Part shown: positions 7,582 through 16,639 of the stretch, piece by piece
Layout: the number at the start of each line of letters is the position of its first letter
Position numbering within the stretch: position 1 is the first letter of the stretch
Source: Leisingera sp. ANG1
Lineage (GTDB): Bacteria > Pseudomonadota > Alphaproteobacteria > Rhodobacterales > Rhodobacteraceae
Assembly (NCBI RefSeq): GCF_000203975.2
Contig: NZ_AFCF02000006.1
Coordinates: forward strand, 1 to 64,000
Direction: 5' to 3'
Length of the DNA: 64,000 bases
Notes under the pieces: generated by a model
What the model saw: the letters and a program-made list of their open reading frames with translations, nothing else
Database searches by the model: none
What the model was told of the DNA's origin: nothing
Position numbers and translations under genes: made by a program

Positions 7582-10032
7582 CTACGACAGAAGCTTCTTG
7601 CTTTGGGGGTCGTAGAATCCGCGCAAGCGCACAGTGGCATCCACGGCCTCGCCTTCGATCAGAACCTGATAGTGGCCGTATTCAAGGTCAGCCTTACCTG
7701 ACGCGCCTTCCGGCAGGTCAAGAAGGCACAGGCCGGTGGCGGTGCCTTGAATGTAGCTGTAGGCCGCACTGTTGATGGAGCCGAGCACCTCGCCATTGCG
7801 CAGAACAGGCTCGCGCCCGAATAAGAGCGGTTCGGCATTGTTCAGTTTGATCGCGCACAGGAAGGGTCCCTGTGCCTTTTCCTTGCGGTCCAAGTAGGCA
7901 TCGCGCCCGATGAACGGGATGTCCTTTTTGGTTTTGCACAGGAATTCGACACCCAGCTGATGCGGGGCTTCCATATAGGCCATGTCAGTGCCCCAATGCA
8001 GGTATCCCTTGTCGATACGCAGGGCGTTGAGCGCATCCGTGCCCAGCAGGCGGATGCCGTATTCGTCCTGCTTCGCCATGATGGTATCGAACACGTGCTC
8101 GGCCAGATCCGGCGTCATGTAGAGTTCGAAGCCAAGCTCGCCGCTGTAGGAAAGGCGCTGGACCCAAACCTCTGCATAACCAATGCGGATGGTCTTGCCG
8201 GAGTTGAAGGGGAAGGCCTCATTCGACAGATCGGCATCTGTCAGAAAGGACAGCAGTGCGCGGCTTTTCGGCCCCATCACCGACAACGCGGCAAAGGCGG
8301 TGGTCACGTCGCGGATCCGCACGTCCTCGCCGGGTTTGACATGATCGCGCAGCCGGTTCAGGTCGCGGCGGCGGCGTCCGGTTGAGCTGGTGACGATGAA
8401 GCGGTCTTCGGCATGGCGGGCGACCGTCATGTCGGTTTCGATGCCGCCGTCCTCGTTCAGCATCAGGGTGTAGGCCAGCCGCCCCGGGGCAATTGCCATA
8501 TTGTTGGTGCACATGCGCTGCAAGAAGCTTTCGGCGTCTTTACCTTCGACTTCGGTCTTTCCCATCGGGGAGTAGTCGATGATGGCCACGGCCTCACGCG
8601 CCGCCTGCTGTTCGGCCTGGGCGTATTCGAACCAGTTGGCACGGCCAAAGGAGTACTCTGCCTTCGCCTCGGTCCCGGCAGGCGCGTACCAGGCCGGGCG
8701 CTCCCAGCCCATGGATTCACCGAAATAGGCGCCGCGGTCCTTGAGCAGGTGATGGAACGGTGTCTTGCGGATGCCGCGCGCAGTGTGCCGCTGGTGATGC
8801 GGATAGTGCAAAGCATAGGACAAGGCGAGGGTTTCAGGCGCGCGCTGCTGCAGGTAGGCATCGCCTGCCTGGAAGCTCTCCAGACGGGCCGGGTCAACAC
8901 CGCTGAGGTCGCGCATGGGCTTGCCGTTGATGATCCATTCCGCCAGAGCGCGGCCCGCGCCTGCACCGCATTGGATGCCGGTGGAGTTAACGCCTGCGAG
9001 AATGAAATACCCCTTGATGTCAGGTGCTTCGCCGATGGTAGCGCGCCCGTCGTGGGTGAAGCTTTCGGGGCCGTTAAAGAAGGTCCGGATGCCGGTTTCC
9101 TGAAGCACCGGAACCCGTTCCAGCGCCTCCTCCATCACATCCATGACGTGTTCCTCGACAAAAGGCAGCGAGTCGAAACTGAAGTCCTCCGGGATGCCGT
9201 CTTCGCCGTAGGGAACCACGATGCGGTGGCCAAAGCCGACCAGGAGCTTGCCCGCGTCTTCCTTGAAATAGGTGGCATCGTCATAGGACCGCAGAACCGG
9301 CAGGTCCTTGGGCAGGTCCGGGATCGCTTCGGTAACCAGGTAGTAATGCGCGCAGGCGTGCAGCGGGATTTCGACCCCGTTCTGACGGCCCAGTTCGCGC
9401 GCCCACATGCCGGCGGTGTTGACCACGACGTCGGCCTGAATGTGGCCCTTGTCGGTGCGGACCCCTGTCACACGGCCGTTCTCCACCACGACCTCCTCGA
9501 CCTTGGTGTCTTCGAACACCTGGACGCCGCGTCCGCGGGCGCCCTTGATCAAGGCTGTGGTCAGGTCCACAGGGTTGATGGAGCCGTTGCTGGGGATCCA
9601 GACGCCGCCTGCGACGCCGTCCAGATTGACCAGCGGATAACGTTCCTTGATCTCGTCGTGACCGATTTCACGGGCTTCGATATCGAACAGCCGCGCAAAG
9701 TCGATCTGGCGGCGCAGCTGGCGCATCCGGTCGGGGAAGCGGGCCACCGTGACGGAACCCGTTTGGCGGAAGCCGGTGGTCTGGCCGGTCTCGGCTTCAA
9801 GTTCCTCGATGATTTCGGTGCCGTAGGAGGCGAACTCGGTCGACAGCGTGTCGCCGCGCAGCCGCCCGACCAGTCCGGCGGCGTGCCAGGTGGTGCCGCA
9901 GGTGAGCTGCTTGCGTTCCAGCAGCACCACATCGGTCCAGCCCTGTTTGGCCAGGTGATAAGCGACAGAACAGCCATGCACGCCGCCGCCGATGATGACG
10001 ACTTGAGCACGGTCAGGGACTTGATTTGCCAT
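7582..10032 (-). CDS. FAD-dependent oxidoreductase of the dimethylglycine/sarcosine dehydrogenase family
   Basis: An 816-residue flavoenzyme. An N-terminal DAO fold starts with the dinucleotide motif VVIIGGGVHGCSVAYHL. CGTTWHAAGL follows, whose His50 matches the histidine that binds FAD covalently in dimethylglycine dehydrogenase. The second half (from about residue 430) is GcvT-like, with LGTDALNALRIDKGY, and would pass the oxidised methyl group to tetrahydrofolate. The expected reaction is oxidative N-demethylation of a methylated amino acid or amine. It is the last gene of the tctC-tctB-tctA operon (66-base gap), so the imported solute is probably its substrate or precursor. Exact substrate unknown; sarcosine, dimethylglycine and other N-methyl compounds are all possible. 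Confidence 0.8.
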   Translation of the reverse strand: MANQVPDRAQVVIIGGGVHGCSVAYHLAKQGWTDVVLLERKQLTCGTTWHAAGLVGRLRGDTLSTEFASYGTEIIEELEAETGQTTGFRQTGSVTVARFPDRMRQLRRQIDFARLFDIEAREIGHDEIKERYPLVNLDGVAGGVWIPSNGSINPVDLTTALIKGARGRGVQVFEDTKVEEVVVENGRVTGVRTDKGHIQADVVVNTAGMWARELGRQNGVEIPLHACAHYYLVTEAIPDLPKDLPVLRSYDDATYFKEDAGKLLVGFGHRIVVPYGEDGIPEDFSFDSLPFVEEHVMDVMEEALERVPVLQETGIRTFFNGPESFTHDGRATIGEAPDIKGYFILAGVNSTGIQCGAGAGRALAEWIINGKPMRDLSGVDPARLESFQAGDAYLQQRAPETLALSYALHYPHHQRHTARGIRKTPFHHLLKDRGAYFGESMGWERPAWYAPAGTEAKAEYSFGRANWFEYAQAEQQAAREAVAIIDYSPMGKTEVEGKDAESFLQRMCTNNMAIAPGRLAYTLMLNEDGGIETDMTVARHAEDRFIVTSSTGRRRRDLNRLRDHVKPGEDVRIRDVTTAFAALSVMGPKSRALLSFLTDADLSNEAFPFNSGKTIRIGYAEVWVQRLSYSGELGFELYMTPDLAEHVFDTIMAKQDEYGIRLLGTDALNALRIDKGYLHWGTDMAYMEAPHQLGVEFLCKTKKDIPFIGRDAYLDRKEKAQGPFLCAIKLNNAEPLLFGREPVLRNGEVLGSINSAAYSYIQGTATGLCLLDLPEGASGKADLEYGHYQVLIEGEAVDATVRLRGFYDPQSKKLLS

Positions 10033-10098
10033 TGTTCATTCCTTTGCAGATGGTTGGCCGACGGCATGCGGAGGGGACGCGCGCCGGGATTGAAGGGG

Positions 10099-11586
10099 TT
10101 AGACGGGGTTTGACAGCGCCTTGCGGAGCCGGAAGACCGAAATCAGGTGCAGGGTGACCGCCAGGACGATCAGGCCGAAAATGGTGGCGGCGATGGGGCG
10201 GTTGATCATGTCCAGCGGCGTTTGCACGTTGGCGAGTGCGATGCGCAGCTTCACTTCCATGATGCCGCCCAGAACCATGCCGAGGATGATCGGCACGATC
10301 GGAAGGTTCAGCCGTTTCAGCACCATGCCCAGCACACCGAAACCGGCGGCGATGGCGCAGTCCGTCACCGAGTTTCGCAGCGCGTAGACGCCGACGAAAG
10401 AAAGCGTGAGGATGATCATGCCGAGGTATCGGTTGGGAATGATGATGACCCGGGTCAGCTGGCGCGAGAACAGAATCAGGAAAACCAGCGCCAGCACGTT
10501 CAGCGCCAGCAGGCACAGGTAGAGGCCGAGAATGAACTCCGGCCGCTGCTCGAACAGGCCTGGGCCAGGGATCACGTTGTGGACGTAGAACACGGTCAGC
10601 ATCATCGCGGTCAGGGCTTCGCCCGGGATGCCGAGGGCCAGCAGCGGGATCATTGCGGCGGCGGGCACCGCATTGTTCGCGGCTTCCGAGGCAATGATCC
10701 CTTCGGGAGAGCCATTGCCGAATTCTTCAGGCGTCTTCGAGGTTTTCTGCGCCAGAGAGTACGAGAAGAACTGGGCCAGGAACTCTCCAACACCGGGAAT
10801 GATGCCGAAGATCACCCCAAAGCCGGAGGAGGACAGCACGGTCTTGGGAAACCGCAGCACTTCGAACAGGTGCTGAAACACTCCGCGGCCGATTTTCGGC
10901 TCTGCCGCATCCTGATCCTCGCCAAGCAGCAGGACAAAGGCCTGGCTGAGGGCGAAAAGCCCCAGCACCACGACGATGACGTCTATGCCTGAGGCCAGCC
11001 AGGTCTGATCGAAGGTGAAGCGTTTCGAATAGCGGATCGGTTCCAGACCGATGGTGTTAATGAAGATGCCAAAGCACAACAGCGCCCCGGCGGCCATGTT
11101 CTGGCCGCGGTGGACAATGACGACCAGAACCATGCCCAGGAGGGCGGCAAGAAAGATCTCCTTGGCGCCGAAGTTCGGAGCGATACTGGCCAGGAGCGGC
11201 GACAGGGCAATCAGGGCCAGCACCGAAATGACCCCGCCGCAGAAGGACGCGCCATAGGCAAGCGAAATGGCACGGGTGGCTTCACCCCGTCGGGTCATCG
11301 GGTAGCCATCATAGGTTGTCAGGGCGTTGACCGCGGTGCCGGGGGTGTTCAGCAGAATCGCAGGCAGCGCGCCGCCGAACATCGAGGAGCCGTAGATGCC
11401 CAAAAGCAGGGTCAGGCCGGTAAGCGGCTCCATGGCGTAGGTCGCGGGAAGCAGGATGGCGATGGCAACCGCTGGTCCCACGCCGGGGATGGCGCCAATA
11501 ATGATGCCGCCCAGTGATCCGGCAACCAGGGCAATCAGGATGTCCCAGCGGGCCAGCATCTCGAGCGCGGAGAAAAGCAGATCCAT
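10099..11586 (-). CDS. tctA: Tripartite tricarboxylate transporter, large permease subunit TctA (system 1)
   Basis: A 495-residue membrane protein with about 12 hydrophobic segments. It has the paired TctA motifs: an N-terminal GAIPGVGPAVAIAILLPATY and a mid-protein FGIIPGVGEFLAQFFSY, plus LLNTPGTAVNALTTYDGYP. TctA forms the main translocation path of secondary transporters that use a TctC binding protein. It lies 9 bases after tctB. Substrates of the family are mostly carboxylates, including some amino and aromatic acids. The flavoenzyme downstream and the kinase/phospho-lyase genes opposite suggest an unusual, probably nitrogen-containing substrate; this is inference. Confidence 0.9.
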   Translation of the reverse strand: MDLLFSALEMLARWDILIALVAGSLGGIIIGAIPGVGPAVAIAILLPATYAMEPLTGLTLLLGIYGSSMFGGALPAILLNTPGTAVNALTTYDGYPMTRRGEATRAISLAYGASFCGGVISVLALIALSPLLASIAPNFGAKEIFLAALLGMVLVVIVHRGQNMAAGALLCFGIFINTIGLEPIRYSKRFTFDQTWLASGIDVIVVVLGLFALSQAFVLLLGEDQDAAEPKIGRGVFQHLFEVLRFPKTVLSSSGFGVIFGIIPGVGEFLAQFFSYSLAQKTSKTPEEFGNGSPEGIIASEAANNAVPAAAMIPLLALGIPGEALTAMMLTVFYVHNVIPGPGLFEQRPEFILGLYLCLLALNVLALVFLILFSRQLTRVIIIPNRYLGMIILTLSFVGVYALRNSVTDCAIAAGFGVLGMVLKRLNLPIVPIILGMVLGGIMEVKLRIALANVQTPLDMINRPIAATIFGLIVLAVTLHLISVFRLRKALSNPV

Positions 11587-11595
11587 GACAGCCTC

Positions 11596-12156
11596 TTACA
11601 GATAGATCAGGAACAGGTTGCGGAGACCGGCGGGCAGCAGCTCATAGGCGGCACCGGCAGGTATCTTCACCTGCAGAAAGCTGCGGAAGAACAGCACCAC
11701 AGCCAGTGACAGGCCCACGGACACCCATAGGAACCTGGCGCTGCGGTAGCCCAGCCGCAGTGTGAGCGCGGTGCTGAACAGCAAGGTGGACGGCAGGTAG
11801 CCAAGGCGGGGCACGATCAGTACATAGGCCAGAAACCAGCCGGTAAACTCCGCCGAGCGCAGCCAAAACAACAGTTCCGGCCCCATTGGCGCTCCCTGGC
11901 GTGTGGACAGGTTGCGGCGGATGCAGATGCCCAGGTTCATCACGCCAAACCCCAGCATTCCGTAAATCGACAGAAGCGACCAGAAGCCGGGCTGGTTGAG
12001 CGCGCTTGCACCCTTTGCCGTTTTCAGTTCAGCACCTGTGTTGAACCAAAGAAAAACTGCAAACAGGAAGGCCGCCACCGAGAAGGCCAGTTCAGCACGC
12101 ACATGCGGCGGTTCGATAATGCCGATGGCATCTTGATGTTCCGGTTCTTGCGGCAT
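11596..12156 (-). CDS. tctB: Tripartite tricarboxylate transporter, small permease subunit TctB (system 1)
   Basis: A 186-residue membrane protein with four predicted hydrophobic segments and the loosely conserved TctB pattern (LAYVLIVPRLGYLPSTLLF, then LRLGYRSARFLWVSVGLSL). It is the small membrane partner of TctA. Its position between tctC and tctA, with a 9-base gap to tctA, supports the call more than its sequence, which is poorly conserved in this family. A long, charged N-terminal tail of about 20 residues precedes the first membrane segment. Confidence 0.8.
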   Translation of the reverse strand: MPQEPEHQDAIGIIEPPHVRAELAFSVAAFLFAVFLWFNTGAELKTAKGASALNQPGFWSLLSIYGMLGFGVMNLGICIRRNLSTRQGAPMGPELLFWLRSAEFTGWFLAYVLIVPRLGYLPSTLLFSTALTLRLGYRSARFLWVSVGLSLAVVLFFRSFLQVKIPAGAAYELLPAGLRNLFLIYL

Positions 12157-12210
12157 GGCTGCCTCCCTGCTTGCAGCGGCAGGGCCCTGGGAGAGGCCCC
12201 GCCTATGGGA

Positions 12211-13158
12211 TCAGAGACCCAGGCTTGCGTTGATTTTGGCGATTGCGTCGATGTTCTTGCCGATCAGGTCTTTCGATCCGTCGGCATCCAGCCAATAGAG
12301 CTGGGCGCCGGTCTCTTCGCCAAACTTGCGGGCGCGTTCGCCGGCGATGGTCTTCTCTGCCACGGAAGCGATCTTCTCGCGCACATCCGCCGGGGTGTCC
12401 TTGTGCACGAACAGGCCGTTCCACAGGGTCAGGTCCAGTGCAGGAACGATTTCCGCAACGGTCGGCGCATCCGGCGCGTGGGGCAGGCGCTCAGGCGTGA
12501 TGGCTGCCAGGACCTGAATATCGTCGAGACAGGGCAGCATCAGCTGGATCGTGGTGTTTCCGACATCCGCGTCGCCAGAGGCGAAGGTGTTGCAGTCGAC
12601 CAGGTCAAAAGCGGCGTCAGAGGCATATTGAAACCCCAGCTCCTGCGCCAGCGACAGGGTCACCTTGGTCGGGGTCAAGGGCGCGCCGAAATGGGCCAGA
12701 GTGACAGGATTGTCCTGCGCGTGAGCGGCCAGTTCCTGCATTGTGCTGTAGGGCTTGTCCTTCGACGTCACGATGACAAACGGGTAGGTCAGGAAAATGC
12801 CGAGGGGGTCAAACGGGTCCGGGGACAGCTCGGGGATCCCCAGAGAAGGGCCAACCACCGGAACGCCGATCACAAAGGAGCCGATTGTATATCCGTCAGC
12901 CGGTGCAGAGGCGACTTCCACCGCGCCGGGAAACGGGCCGCCGCCGCCGCCGGGTTTGTTCACCACTGCGGCCGGCACTCCGTATTCAGCCTGGAAGTCT
13001 TCGGCAATCATGCGAGTCAACACGTCTTCCATGTCGCCTGGCGGCCAGGGCACCACGAATTGCACGGGTTTCTCCGGATACTCCGCCCAGCCGGGCACAG
13101 CTGTGAATGTCGCCATGGCTGCCGCCACGGTCACTGCAGTCATCTTCGCAAGTTTCAT
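12211..13158 (-). CDS. tctC: Tripartite tricarboxylate transporter, binding protein TctC (system 1)
   Basis: A 315-residue periplasmic Bug-type binding protein with a signal peptide ending near VPGWAEYPEKPV. The usual family signature VPWPPGG-xx-D appears here as VVPWPPGDMEDVLTRMIA, with Asp in place of the second Gly, close to the ligand loop. VVNKPGGGGGPFPGA follows as expected. It heads the tctCBA-flavoenzyme operon and is divergent from the kinase gene across a 273-base control region. The altered ligand-loop residue may reflect an atypical substrate. Confidence 0.85.
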   Translation of the reverse strand: MKLAKMTAVTVAAAMATFTAVPGWAEYPEKPVQFVVPWPPGDMEDVLTRMIAEDFQAEYGVPAAVVNKPGGGGGPFPGAVEVASAPADGYTIGSFVIGVPVVGPSLGIPELSPDPFDPLGIFLTYPFVIVTSKDKPYSTMQELAAHAQDNPVTLAHFGAPLTPTKVTLSLAQELGFQYASDAAFDLVDCNTFASGDADVGNTTIQLMLPCLDDIQVLAAITPERLPHAPDAPTVAEIVPALDLTLWNGLFVHKDTPADVREKIASVAEKTIAGERARKFGEETGAQLYWLDADGSKDLIGKNIDAIAKINASLGL

Positions 13159-13431
13159 TGGTCTCCTCCCTTAAGGACGCTGAGGTTTGCGGTTTCCCTC
13201 CCGGCCGAGCCGGCTCGTTCAAAAACTGAACTAAAAGTTCGATTATTGACGAATAGGATATTTTCTGACATAAAATTCCCAATCTGTAAACGCTTCTTGC
13301 CTGGCTCGGCGTCCAACAGTGCAAATTCAGGCTAAAACGCCGGAATCGCACTAAAGTCCTGAGGCAGGGTTCTGGGGCCGTCTGATTTCTGCGCGGGGAG
13401 GTGCGGAAAACAGCCAAATGGGAGAGAGAGT
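13159..13431. promoter_or_regulatory. Divergent control region between tctC and kinase gene
   Basis: This spacer carries the second copy of the 26-base operator/promoter-like block and a run of AT-rich sequence unlike the flanking genes. A weaker relative of the inverted repeat (GCACTAAAGTCC) occurs near 13348. A ribosome binding site GGGAGAGAGAG (13421-13430) precedes the TTG start of the kinase. Confidence 0.6.
13228..13274 (+). promoter_or_regulatory. Putative operator plus promoter (copy 2) upstream of kinase gene
   Basis: A perfect inverted repeat GAACT-AAA-AGTTC (13228-13240) is followed by TTGACG (13246-13251), a 17-base spacer and CATAAA (13269-13274), giving a good sigma-70-like promoter pointing at the kinase. 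The block at 339-364 near aepX aligns without gaps over 26 bases. A repressor bound at the repeat would sit just upstream of the -35 element. Confidence 0.6.
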
Positions 13432-14379
13432 TTGACCGAATCAGCAGTTGTTCAGGACACCGCCGAATTCGATGAGCGCATTGCCCGCATCGTGGCTCAG
13501 GTTCCCGGATGGGACGATGGCAAGGCCACATGGAAGTGGCTTTCAGGCGGCGGGGCTCACAAGAATTTCCTAGTAGACAATGGGGACGGGACTGCACAGT
13601 CCGTCGTCAAGCTGTGGAACCGGGACTGGGAAACGCTTGGAATTGTGCCGCCCAGTGCGGTGCCGATGCTGAATACCGTTGATGCCGGGCGGGCGGGCAT
13701 CGGCGCGCCGGTTGTCGCCATTGTCGACGATCCGCTGGCCCTGATGATTGAGTTTCTGCCCGGCAAGCCCGTGAATCTCAAGGATCCTGACGTTCTGCCC
13801 CGCGTCGCAGCAAAGGCGCGTCAGTTGCATGACAGCGGCCTCAACTTCCGCCGCGATTTCAACCCGTTTGCCGAGGCGCGTGTGATCCTGGCATCGGCTC
13901 AGCGTGCCGATGTCGCCTTGCCGGACGACTACAACGAAATCCTGCCTGTTTTGCAGAGGATCGAGCAGGCGCTGGACTTGCGGCCGCGCGATTTCGTCCC
14001 CAGCCATAATGATCTGTACAGTGCCAACCTGCTGGAGCAGCCGGACGGGACAATCCGGCTGATCGACTATGACCTCTCGGGCAACAGCGACCGCTGCTAT
14101 GATCTGGGTCTCATGACCACTTTCGAGGATCTCGATTCCGATCAGGTCAGCCGCCTCACTGAAAGCTACTTTGGCACCTTCGACAGACGGATGCGGGCGC
14201 GTGTCGAGATGTTTGCCATCGCATCGGATTATTGCCAGTTCGCGCTGTTTGCCACAGCCCTCGCGGTGGCCGACATGAATGACGACTACGACTATGCGGG
14301 TTTCATGACGCAGAACTGGAGTAACATCCAGAAGCGGACCAGCGGCGCGGGCTTTGGTGCCTTCCTCGCAGAAGTTTGA
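13432..14379 (+). CDS. Choline/ethanolamine kinase-like phosphotransferase (APH family)
   Basis: A 315-residue kinase of the aminoglycoside-phosphotransferase/choline-kinase fold. The catalytic loop PSHNDLYSANLL has Asp194 and Asn199, and IDYDLSGNSDRCYDLG has the metal-binding Asp212. The arrangement resembles choline and ethanolamine kinases (HNDL-N then IDY/FEYAG). It would phosphorylate a hydroxyl group of a small amine or amino acid with ATP. The start is TTG at 13432, next to a strong purine-rich ribosome binding site; no in-frame ATG lies nearby. Downstream genes encode a TetR regulator, an aldehyde dehydrogenase and a phospho-lyase-like enzyme, matching the kinase, phospho-lyase, dehydrogenase order of known amino-alcohol or hydroxylysine pathways. 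Confidence 0.75.
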   Translation: MTESAVVQDTAEFDERIARIVAQVPGWDDGKATWKWLSGGGAHKNFLVDNGDGTAQSVVKLWNRDWETLGIVPPSAVPMLNTVDAGRAGIGAPVVAIVDDPLALMIEFLPGKPVNLKDPDVLPRVAAKARQLHDSGLNFRRDFNPFAEARVILASAQRADVALPDDYNEILPVLQRIEQALDLRPRDFVPSHNDLYSANLLEQPDGTIRLIDYDLSGNSDRCYDLGLMTTFEDLDSDQVSRLTESYFGTFDRRMRARVEMFAIASDYCQFALFATALAVADMNDDYDYAGFMTQNWSNIQKRTSGAGFGAFLAEV

Positions 14380-14515
14380 TCAGTCAGGGGCTGCCAGCGG
14401 CTAGGCTCTGCCGTCTGGCAGATCTCAAACCCGGTGTTCAGTGATTGAATGCCTGTTAGTTTTTGAAACGCGCGGTTAAACTCAAATCCGACAAATTCGG
14501 AAGGAGGCCCGACGC

Positions 14516-15130
14516 ATGGCCGAAGGAGAAAAACAACTTTCTCTGCGCGAGCGCAACAAGCTGCGGACACGCAGGGAAATCCACGCTGCGGCGCTGGAGG
14601 TGTTCCAGGAGGAAGGCTTCGCGGGCAGTTCGGTTGACAAGATCGCAAAGACGGCAGGCACATCGAAAGGGACGATCTACGTCTATTTCCCCGATGGGCT
14701 CAACGACATCTACCGCGAGATTTACGCCGACCTGAGTAAAAAGATCCTGAACGCCGGATGTAACGCTCGTGACGCTGAAACAGATCCCGTGCAGCGCATC
14801 ATGGCCTTGGCCGCAGCCCTTTTGGAGTTGTGTGCGCAGCCGGAAACTGGGCGGTTCTACAGTTTGCTCAGCCCAACGTTGCGGCCGGTTCTTGCACCGG
14901 TTCTGGGCCAGGCCTCGAGTGAGTTCACCGTCATGGTGGCTGAGGATGTCCAGGCGCTGCGCAACAATGACAGTGCTGCGGACGCCACCGTTTTTGCGGA
15001 GCTGCTGGTTGGTGCCATGCGTGAGGCCGCAAAGATCGTGAGCGACGCGCCGCGCAAAAAGAAATCGCTGCTCGCCGGGCTGGAAGCCCTTGCCGCCGGT
15101 CTGGCGCGCAGCCCCGACCGAACCGCTTAA
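14516..15130 (+). CDS. TetR/AcrR-family transcriptional regulator
   Basis: A 204-residue repressor-type protein. The N-terminal helix-turn-helix covers about residues 20-66 (IHAAALEVFQEEGF, then SVDKIAKTAGTSKGTIYVYF). The C-terminal ligand domain is not specific enough to predict an effector. GGAGG lies 8 bases before the ATG. It sits between the kinase and aldehyde dehydrogenase genes on the same strand, with a 136-base gap before it. It is the best candidate to bind the GAACT-AAA-AGTTC-type sites upstream of the kinase and aepX. Confidence 0.85.
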   Translation: MAEGEKQLSLRERNKLRTRREIHAAALEVFQEEGFAGSSVDKIAKTAGTSKGTIYVYFPDGLNDIYREIYADLSKKILNAGCNARDAETDPVQRIMALAAALLELCAQPETGRFYSLLSPTLRPVLAPVLGQASSEFTVMVAEDVQALRNNDSAADATVFAELLVGAMREAAKIVSDAPRKKKSLLAGLEALAAGLARSPDRTA

Positions 15131-15198
15131 CACCGTGGCCCGTCCGGCATTGCCTGTCTGGCCGCATGAGCCTGAACAGACAATGCCGGAGGCGCATA

Positions 15199-16608
15199 AT
15201 GAAAACTTACTCCCTGATCATCGGCGGGAAATCCGTCCCCACACCCAAGCATTTCGAAGTCCGCAACCCGGCAAACGGCGGTGTGGTCGGAAGCGCGCCC
15301 TGCGCCACCAAGGAGCAGCTGGACCAGGCGGTCGATGCGGCTGAAAAAGCCTTTGAGAAATGGCGCAAAAGGTCGAGCAAGGACCGCGCTGCGGCCTGTG
15401 AGAAGATTGCCCAGAAAATTCAAGAAAACGCCGAGGAGCTGGCGCAGCTGATCACCCGCGAGCAGGGGAAGCCGCTCAATGGCCTCGGATCCCGCTGGGA
15501 AGTTGGCGGGGCCGTGGCCTGGACTGGCTATACCGCCACGCTGGATACCCCCGTCGAAGTGCTGCAGGATACCAATGAAGGCAAGGTGGAGATGTACCGC
15601 AAGCCGCTGGGTGTTGTTGGTTCGATCACCCCGTGGAACTTCCCGGTCATGATTGCAATCTGGCACATCATCCCGGCAATCCGCGCAGGCAACACGGTTG
15701 TCATCAAGCCGTCGCCCTTCACGCCCTTGGCCACGATCCGGCTGGTGGAGCTGATGAATGAAGTTCTGCCGCAAGGTGTCGTGAATTGCATAACCGGCGA
15801 GGATTTCCTGGGCGCCGAAATGTCGTCGCACCCCAAGATCCGCAAGATCGTGTTCACCGGCTCCTGCGCCACCGGCCAAAAGATCATGCGAAGCGCGGCG
15901 GAGACCATGAAACGCCTGACACTGGAGCTTGGCGGTAACGATGCTGGTATCGTGCTGCCGGACGTGGATCCCAAACAGATCGCCGAGGGGCTTTTCTGGG
16001 GGGCGTTCATCAATGGCGGCCAGACCTGCGCAGCCCTGAAGCGCCTTTATGTGCATGACAGCGTTTATGAGGATGTCTGCAATGAACTGGCGGAGTTCGC
16101 CAGGAACATCGAAGTCGGTGACGGGATGCTCGAAGAGAGCATCATTGGTCCGGTTCAGAACAAGGCGCAGTACGACAAAGTGTCCGAACTGGTTGAGGAT
16201 GCCAAGAAGGTTGGCGGCAAAGTGCTGCTGGGCGGAAAGGCACAGCACAAGGGGCCGGGGCATTTCTACCCGCTGACTCTTATTGCGGATCTGGACAACG
16301 GCACTCGGCTTGTTGACGAGGAACAGTTTGGTCCGGTGCTGCCGATCATCCGCTACAGCGACGTGGATGAGGTCATCAAGCGGGCAAATGACAACCCGAA
16401 CGGCCTGGGCGGGTCCGTTTGGAGCCGCGACAGCAGCAAGGCCAAGGAGGTCGCCTGCCAGTTGGAGTGCGGGTCTGTCTGGATCAACAAGCATGGCGCC
16501 ATTCAGCCCAATGCCCCGTTTGGCGGCGTGAAAGCCTCGGGGATCGGTGTCGAATTCGCCAAGGAAGGCCTTGAAGAATACACCGATATCCAGGTCGTGT
16601 TCTCGTGA
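15199..16608 (+). CDS. NAD(P)-dependent aldehyde dehydrogenase
   Basis: A 469-residue ALDH-superfamily enzyme. Visible catalytic elements are PWNFPV (Asn147), LELGGND with the general base Glu243, and GGQTCAAL with nucleophile Cys277. It would oxidise an aldehyde to the acid. The start at 15199 (MKTYSL) has GGAGG seven bases upstream and is preferred to the ATG at 15166. It is followed after 31 bases by the phospho-lyase-like gene, so its substrate is probably the aldehyde that enzyme makes. Possibilities are acetaldehyde, a semialdehyde of an amino acid, or phosphonoacetaldehyde if the pathway is phosphonate-based. Confidence 0.85.
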   Translation: MKTYSLIIGGKSVPTPKHFEVRNPANGGVVGSAPCATKEQLDQAVDAAEKAFEKWRKRSSKDRAAACEKIAQKIQENAEELAQLITREQGKPLNGLGSRWEVGGAVAWTGYTATLDTPVEVLQDTNEGKVEMYRKPLGVVGSITPWNFPVMIAIWHIIPAIRAGNTVVIKPSPFTPLATIRLVELMNEVLPQGVVNCITGEDFLGAEMSSHPKIRKIVFTGSCATGQKIMRSAAETMKRLTLELGGNDAGIVLPDVDPKQIAEGLFWGAFINGGQTCAALKRLYVHDSVYEDVCNELAEFARNIEVGDGMLEESIIGPVQNKAQYDKVSELVEDAKKVGGKVLLGGKAQHKGPGHFYPLTLIADLDNGTRLVDEEQFGPVLPIIRYSDVDEVIKRANDNPNGLGGSVWSRDSSKAKEVACQLECGSVWINKHGAIQPNAPFGGVKASGIGVEFAKEGLEEYTDIQVVFS

Positions 16609-16639
16609 GAGCCGAGACTTCTCTGGAGAGGGGGTTTGC

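Noticed and set aside
8413-10113. 566-codon open frame on the plus strand
   Set aside because: It is antisense to the well-supported flavoenzyme gene and shows no family motif or ribosome binding site.
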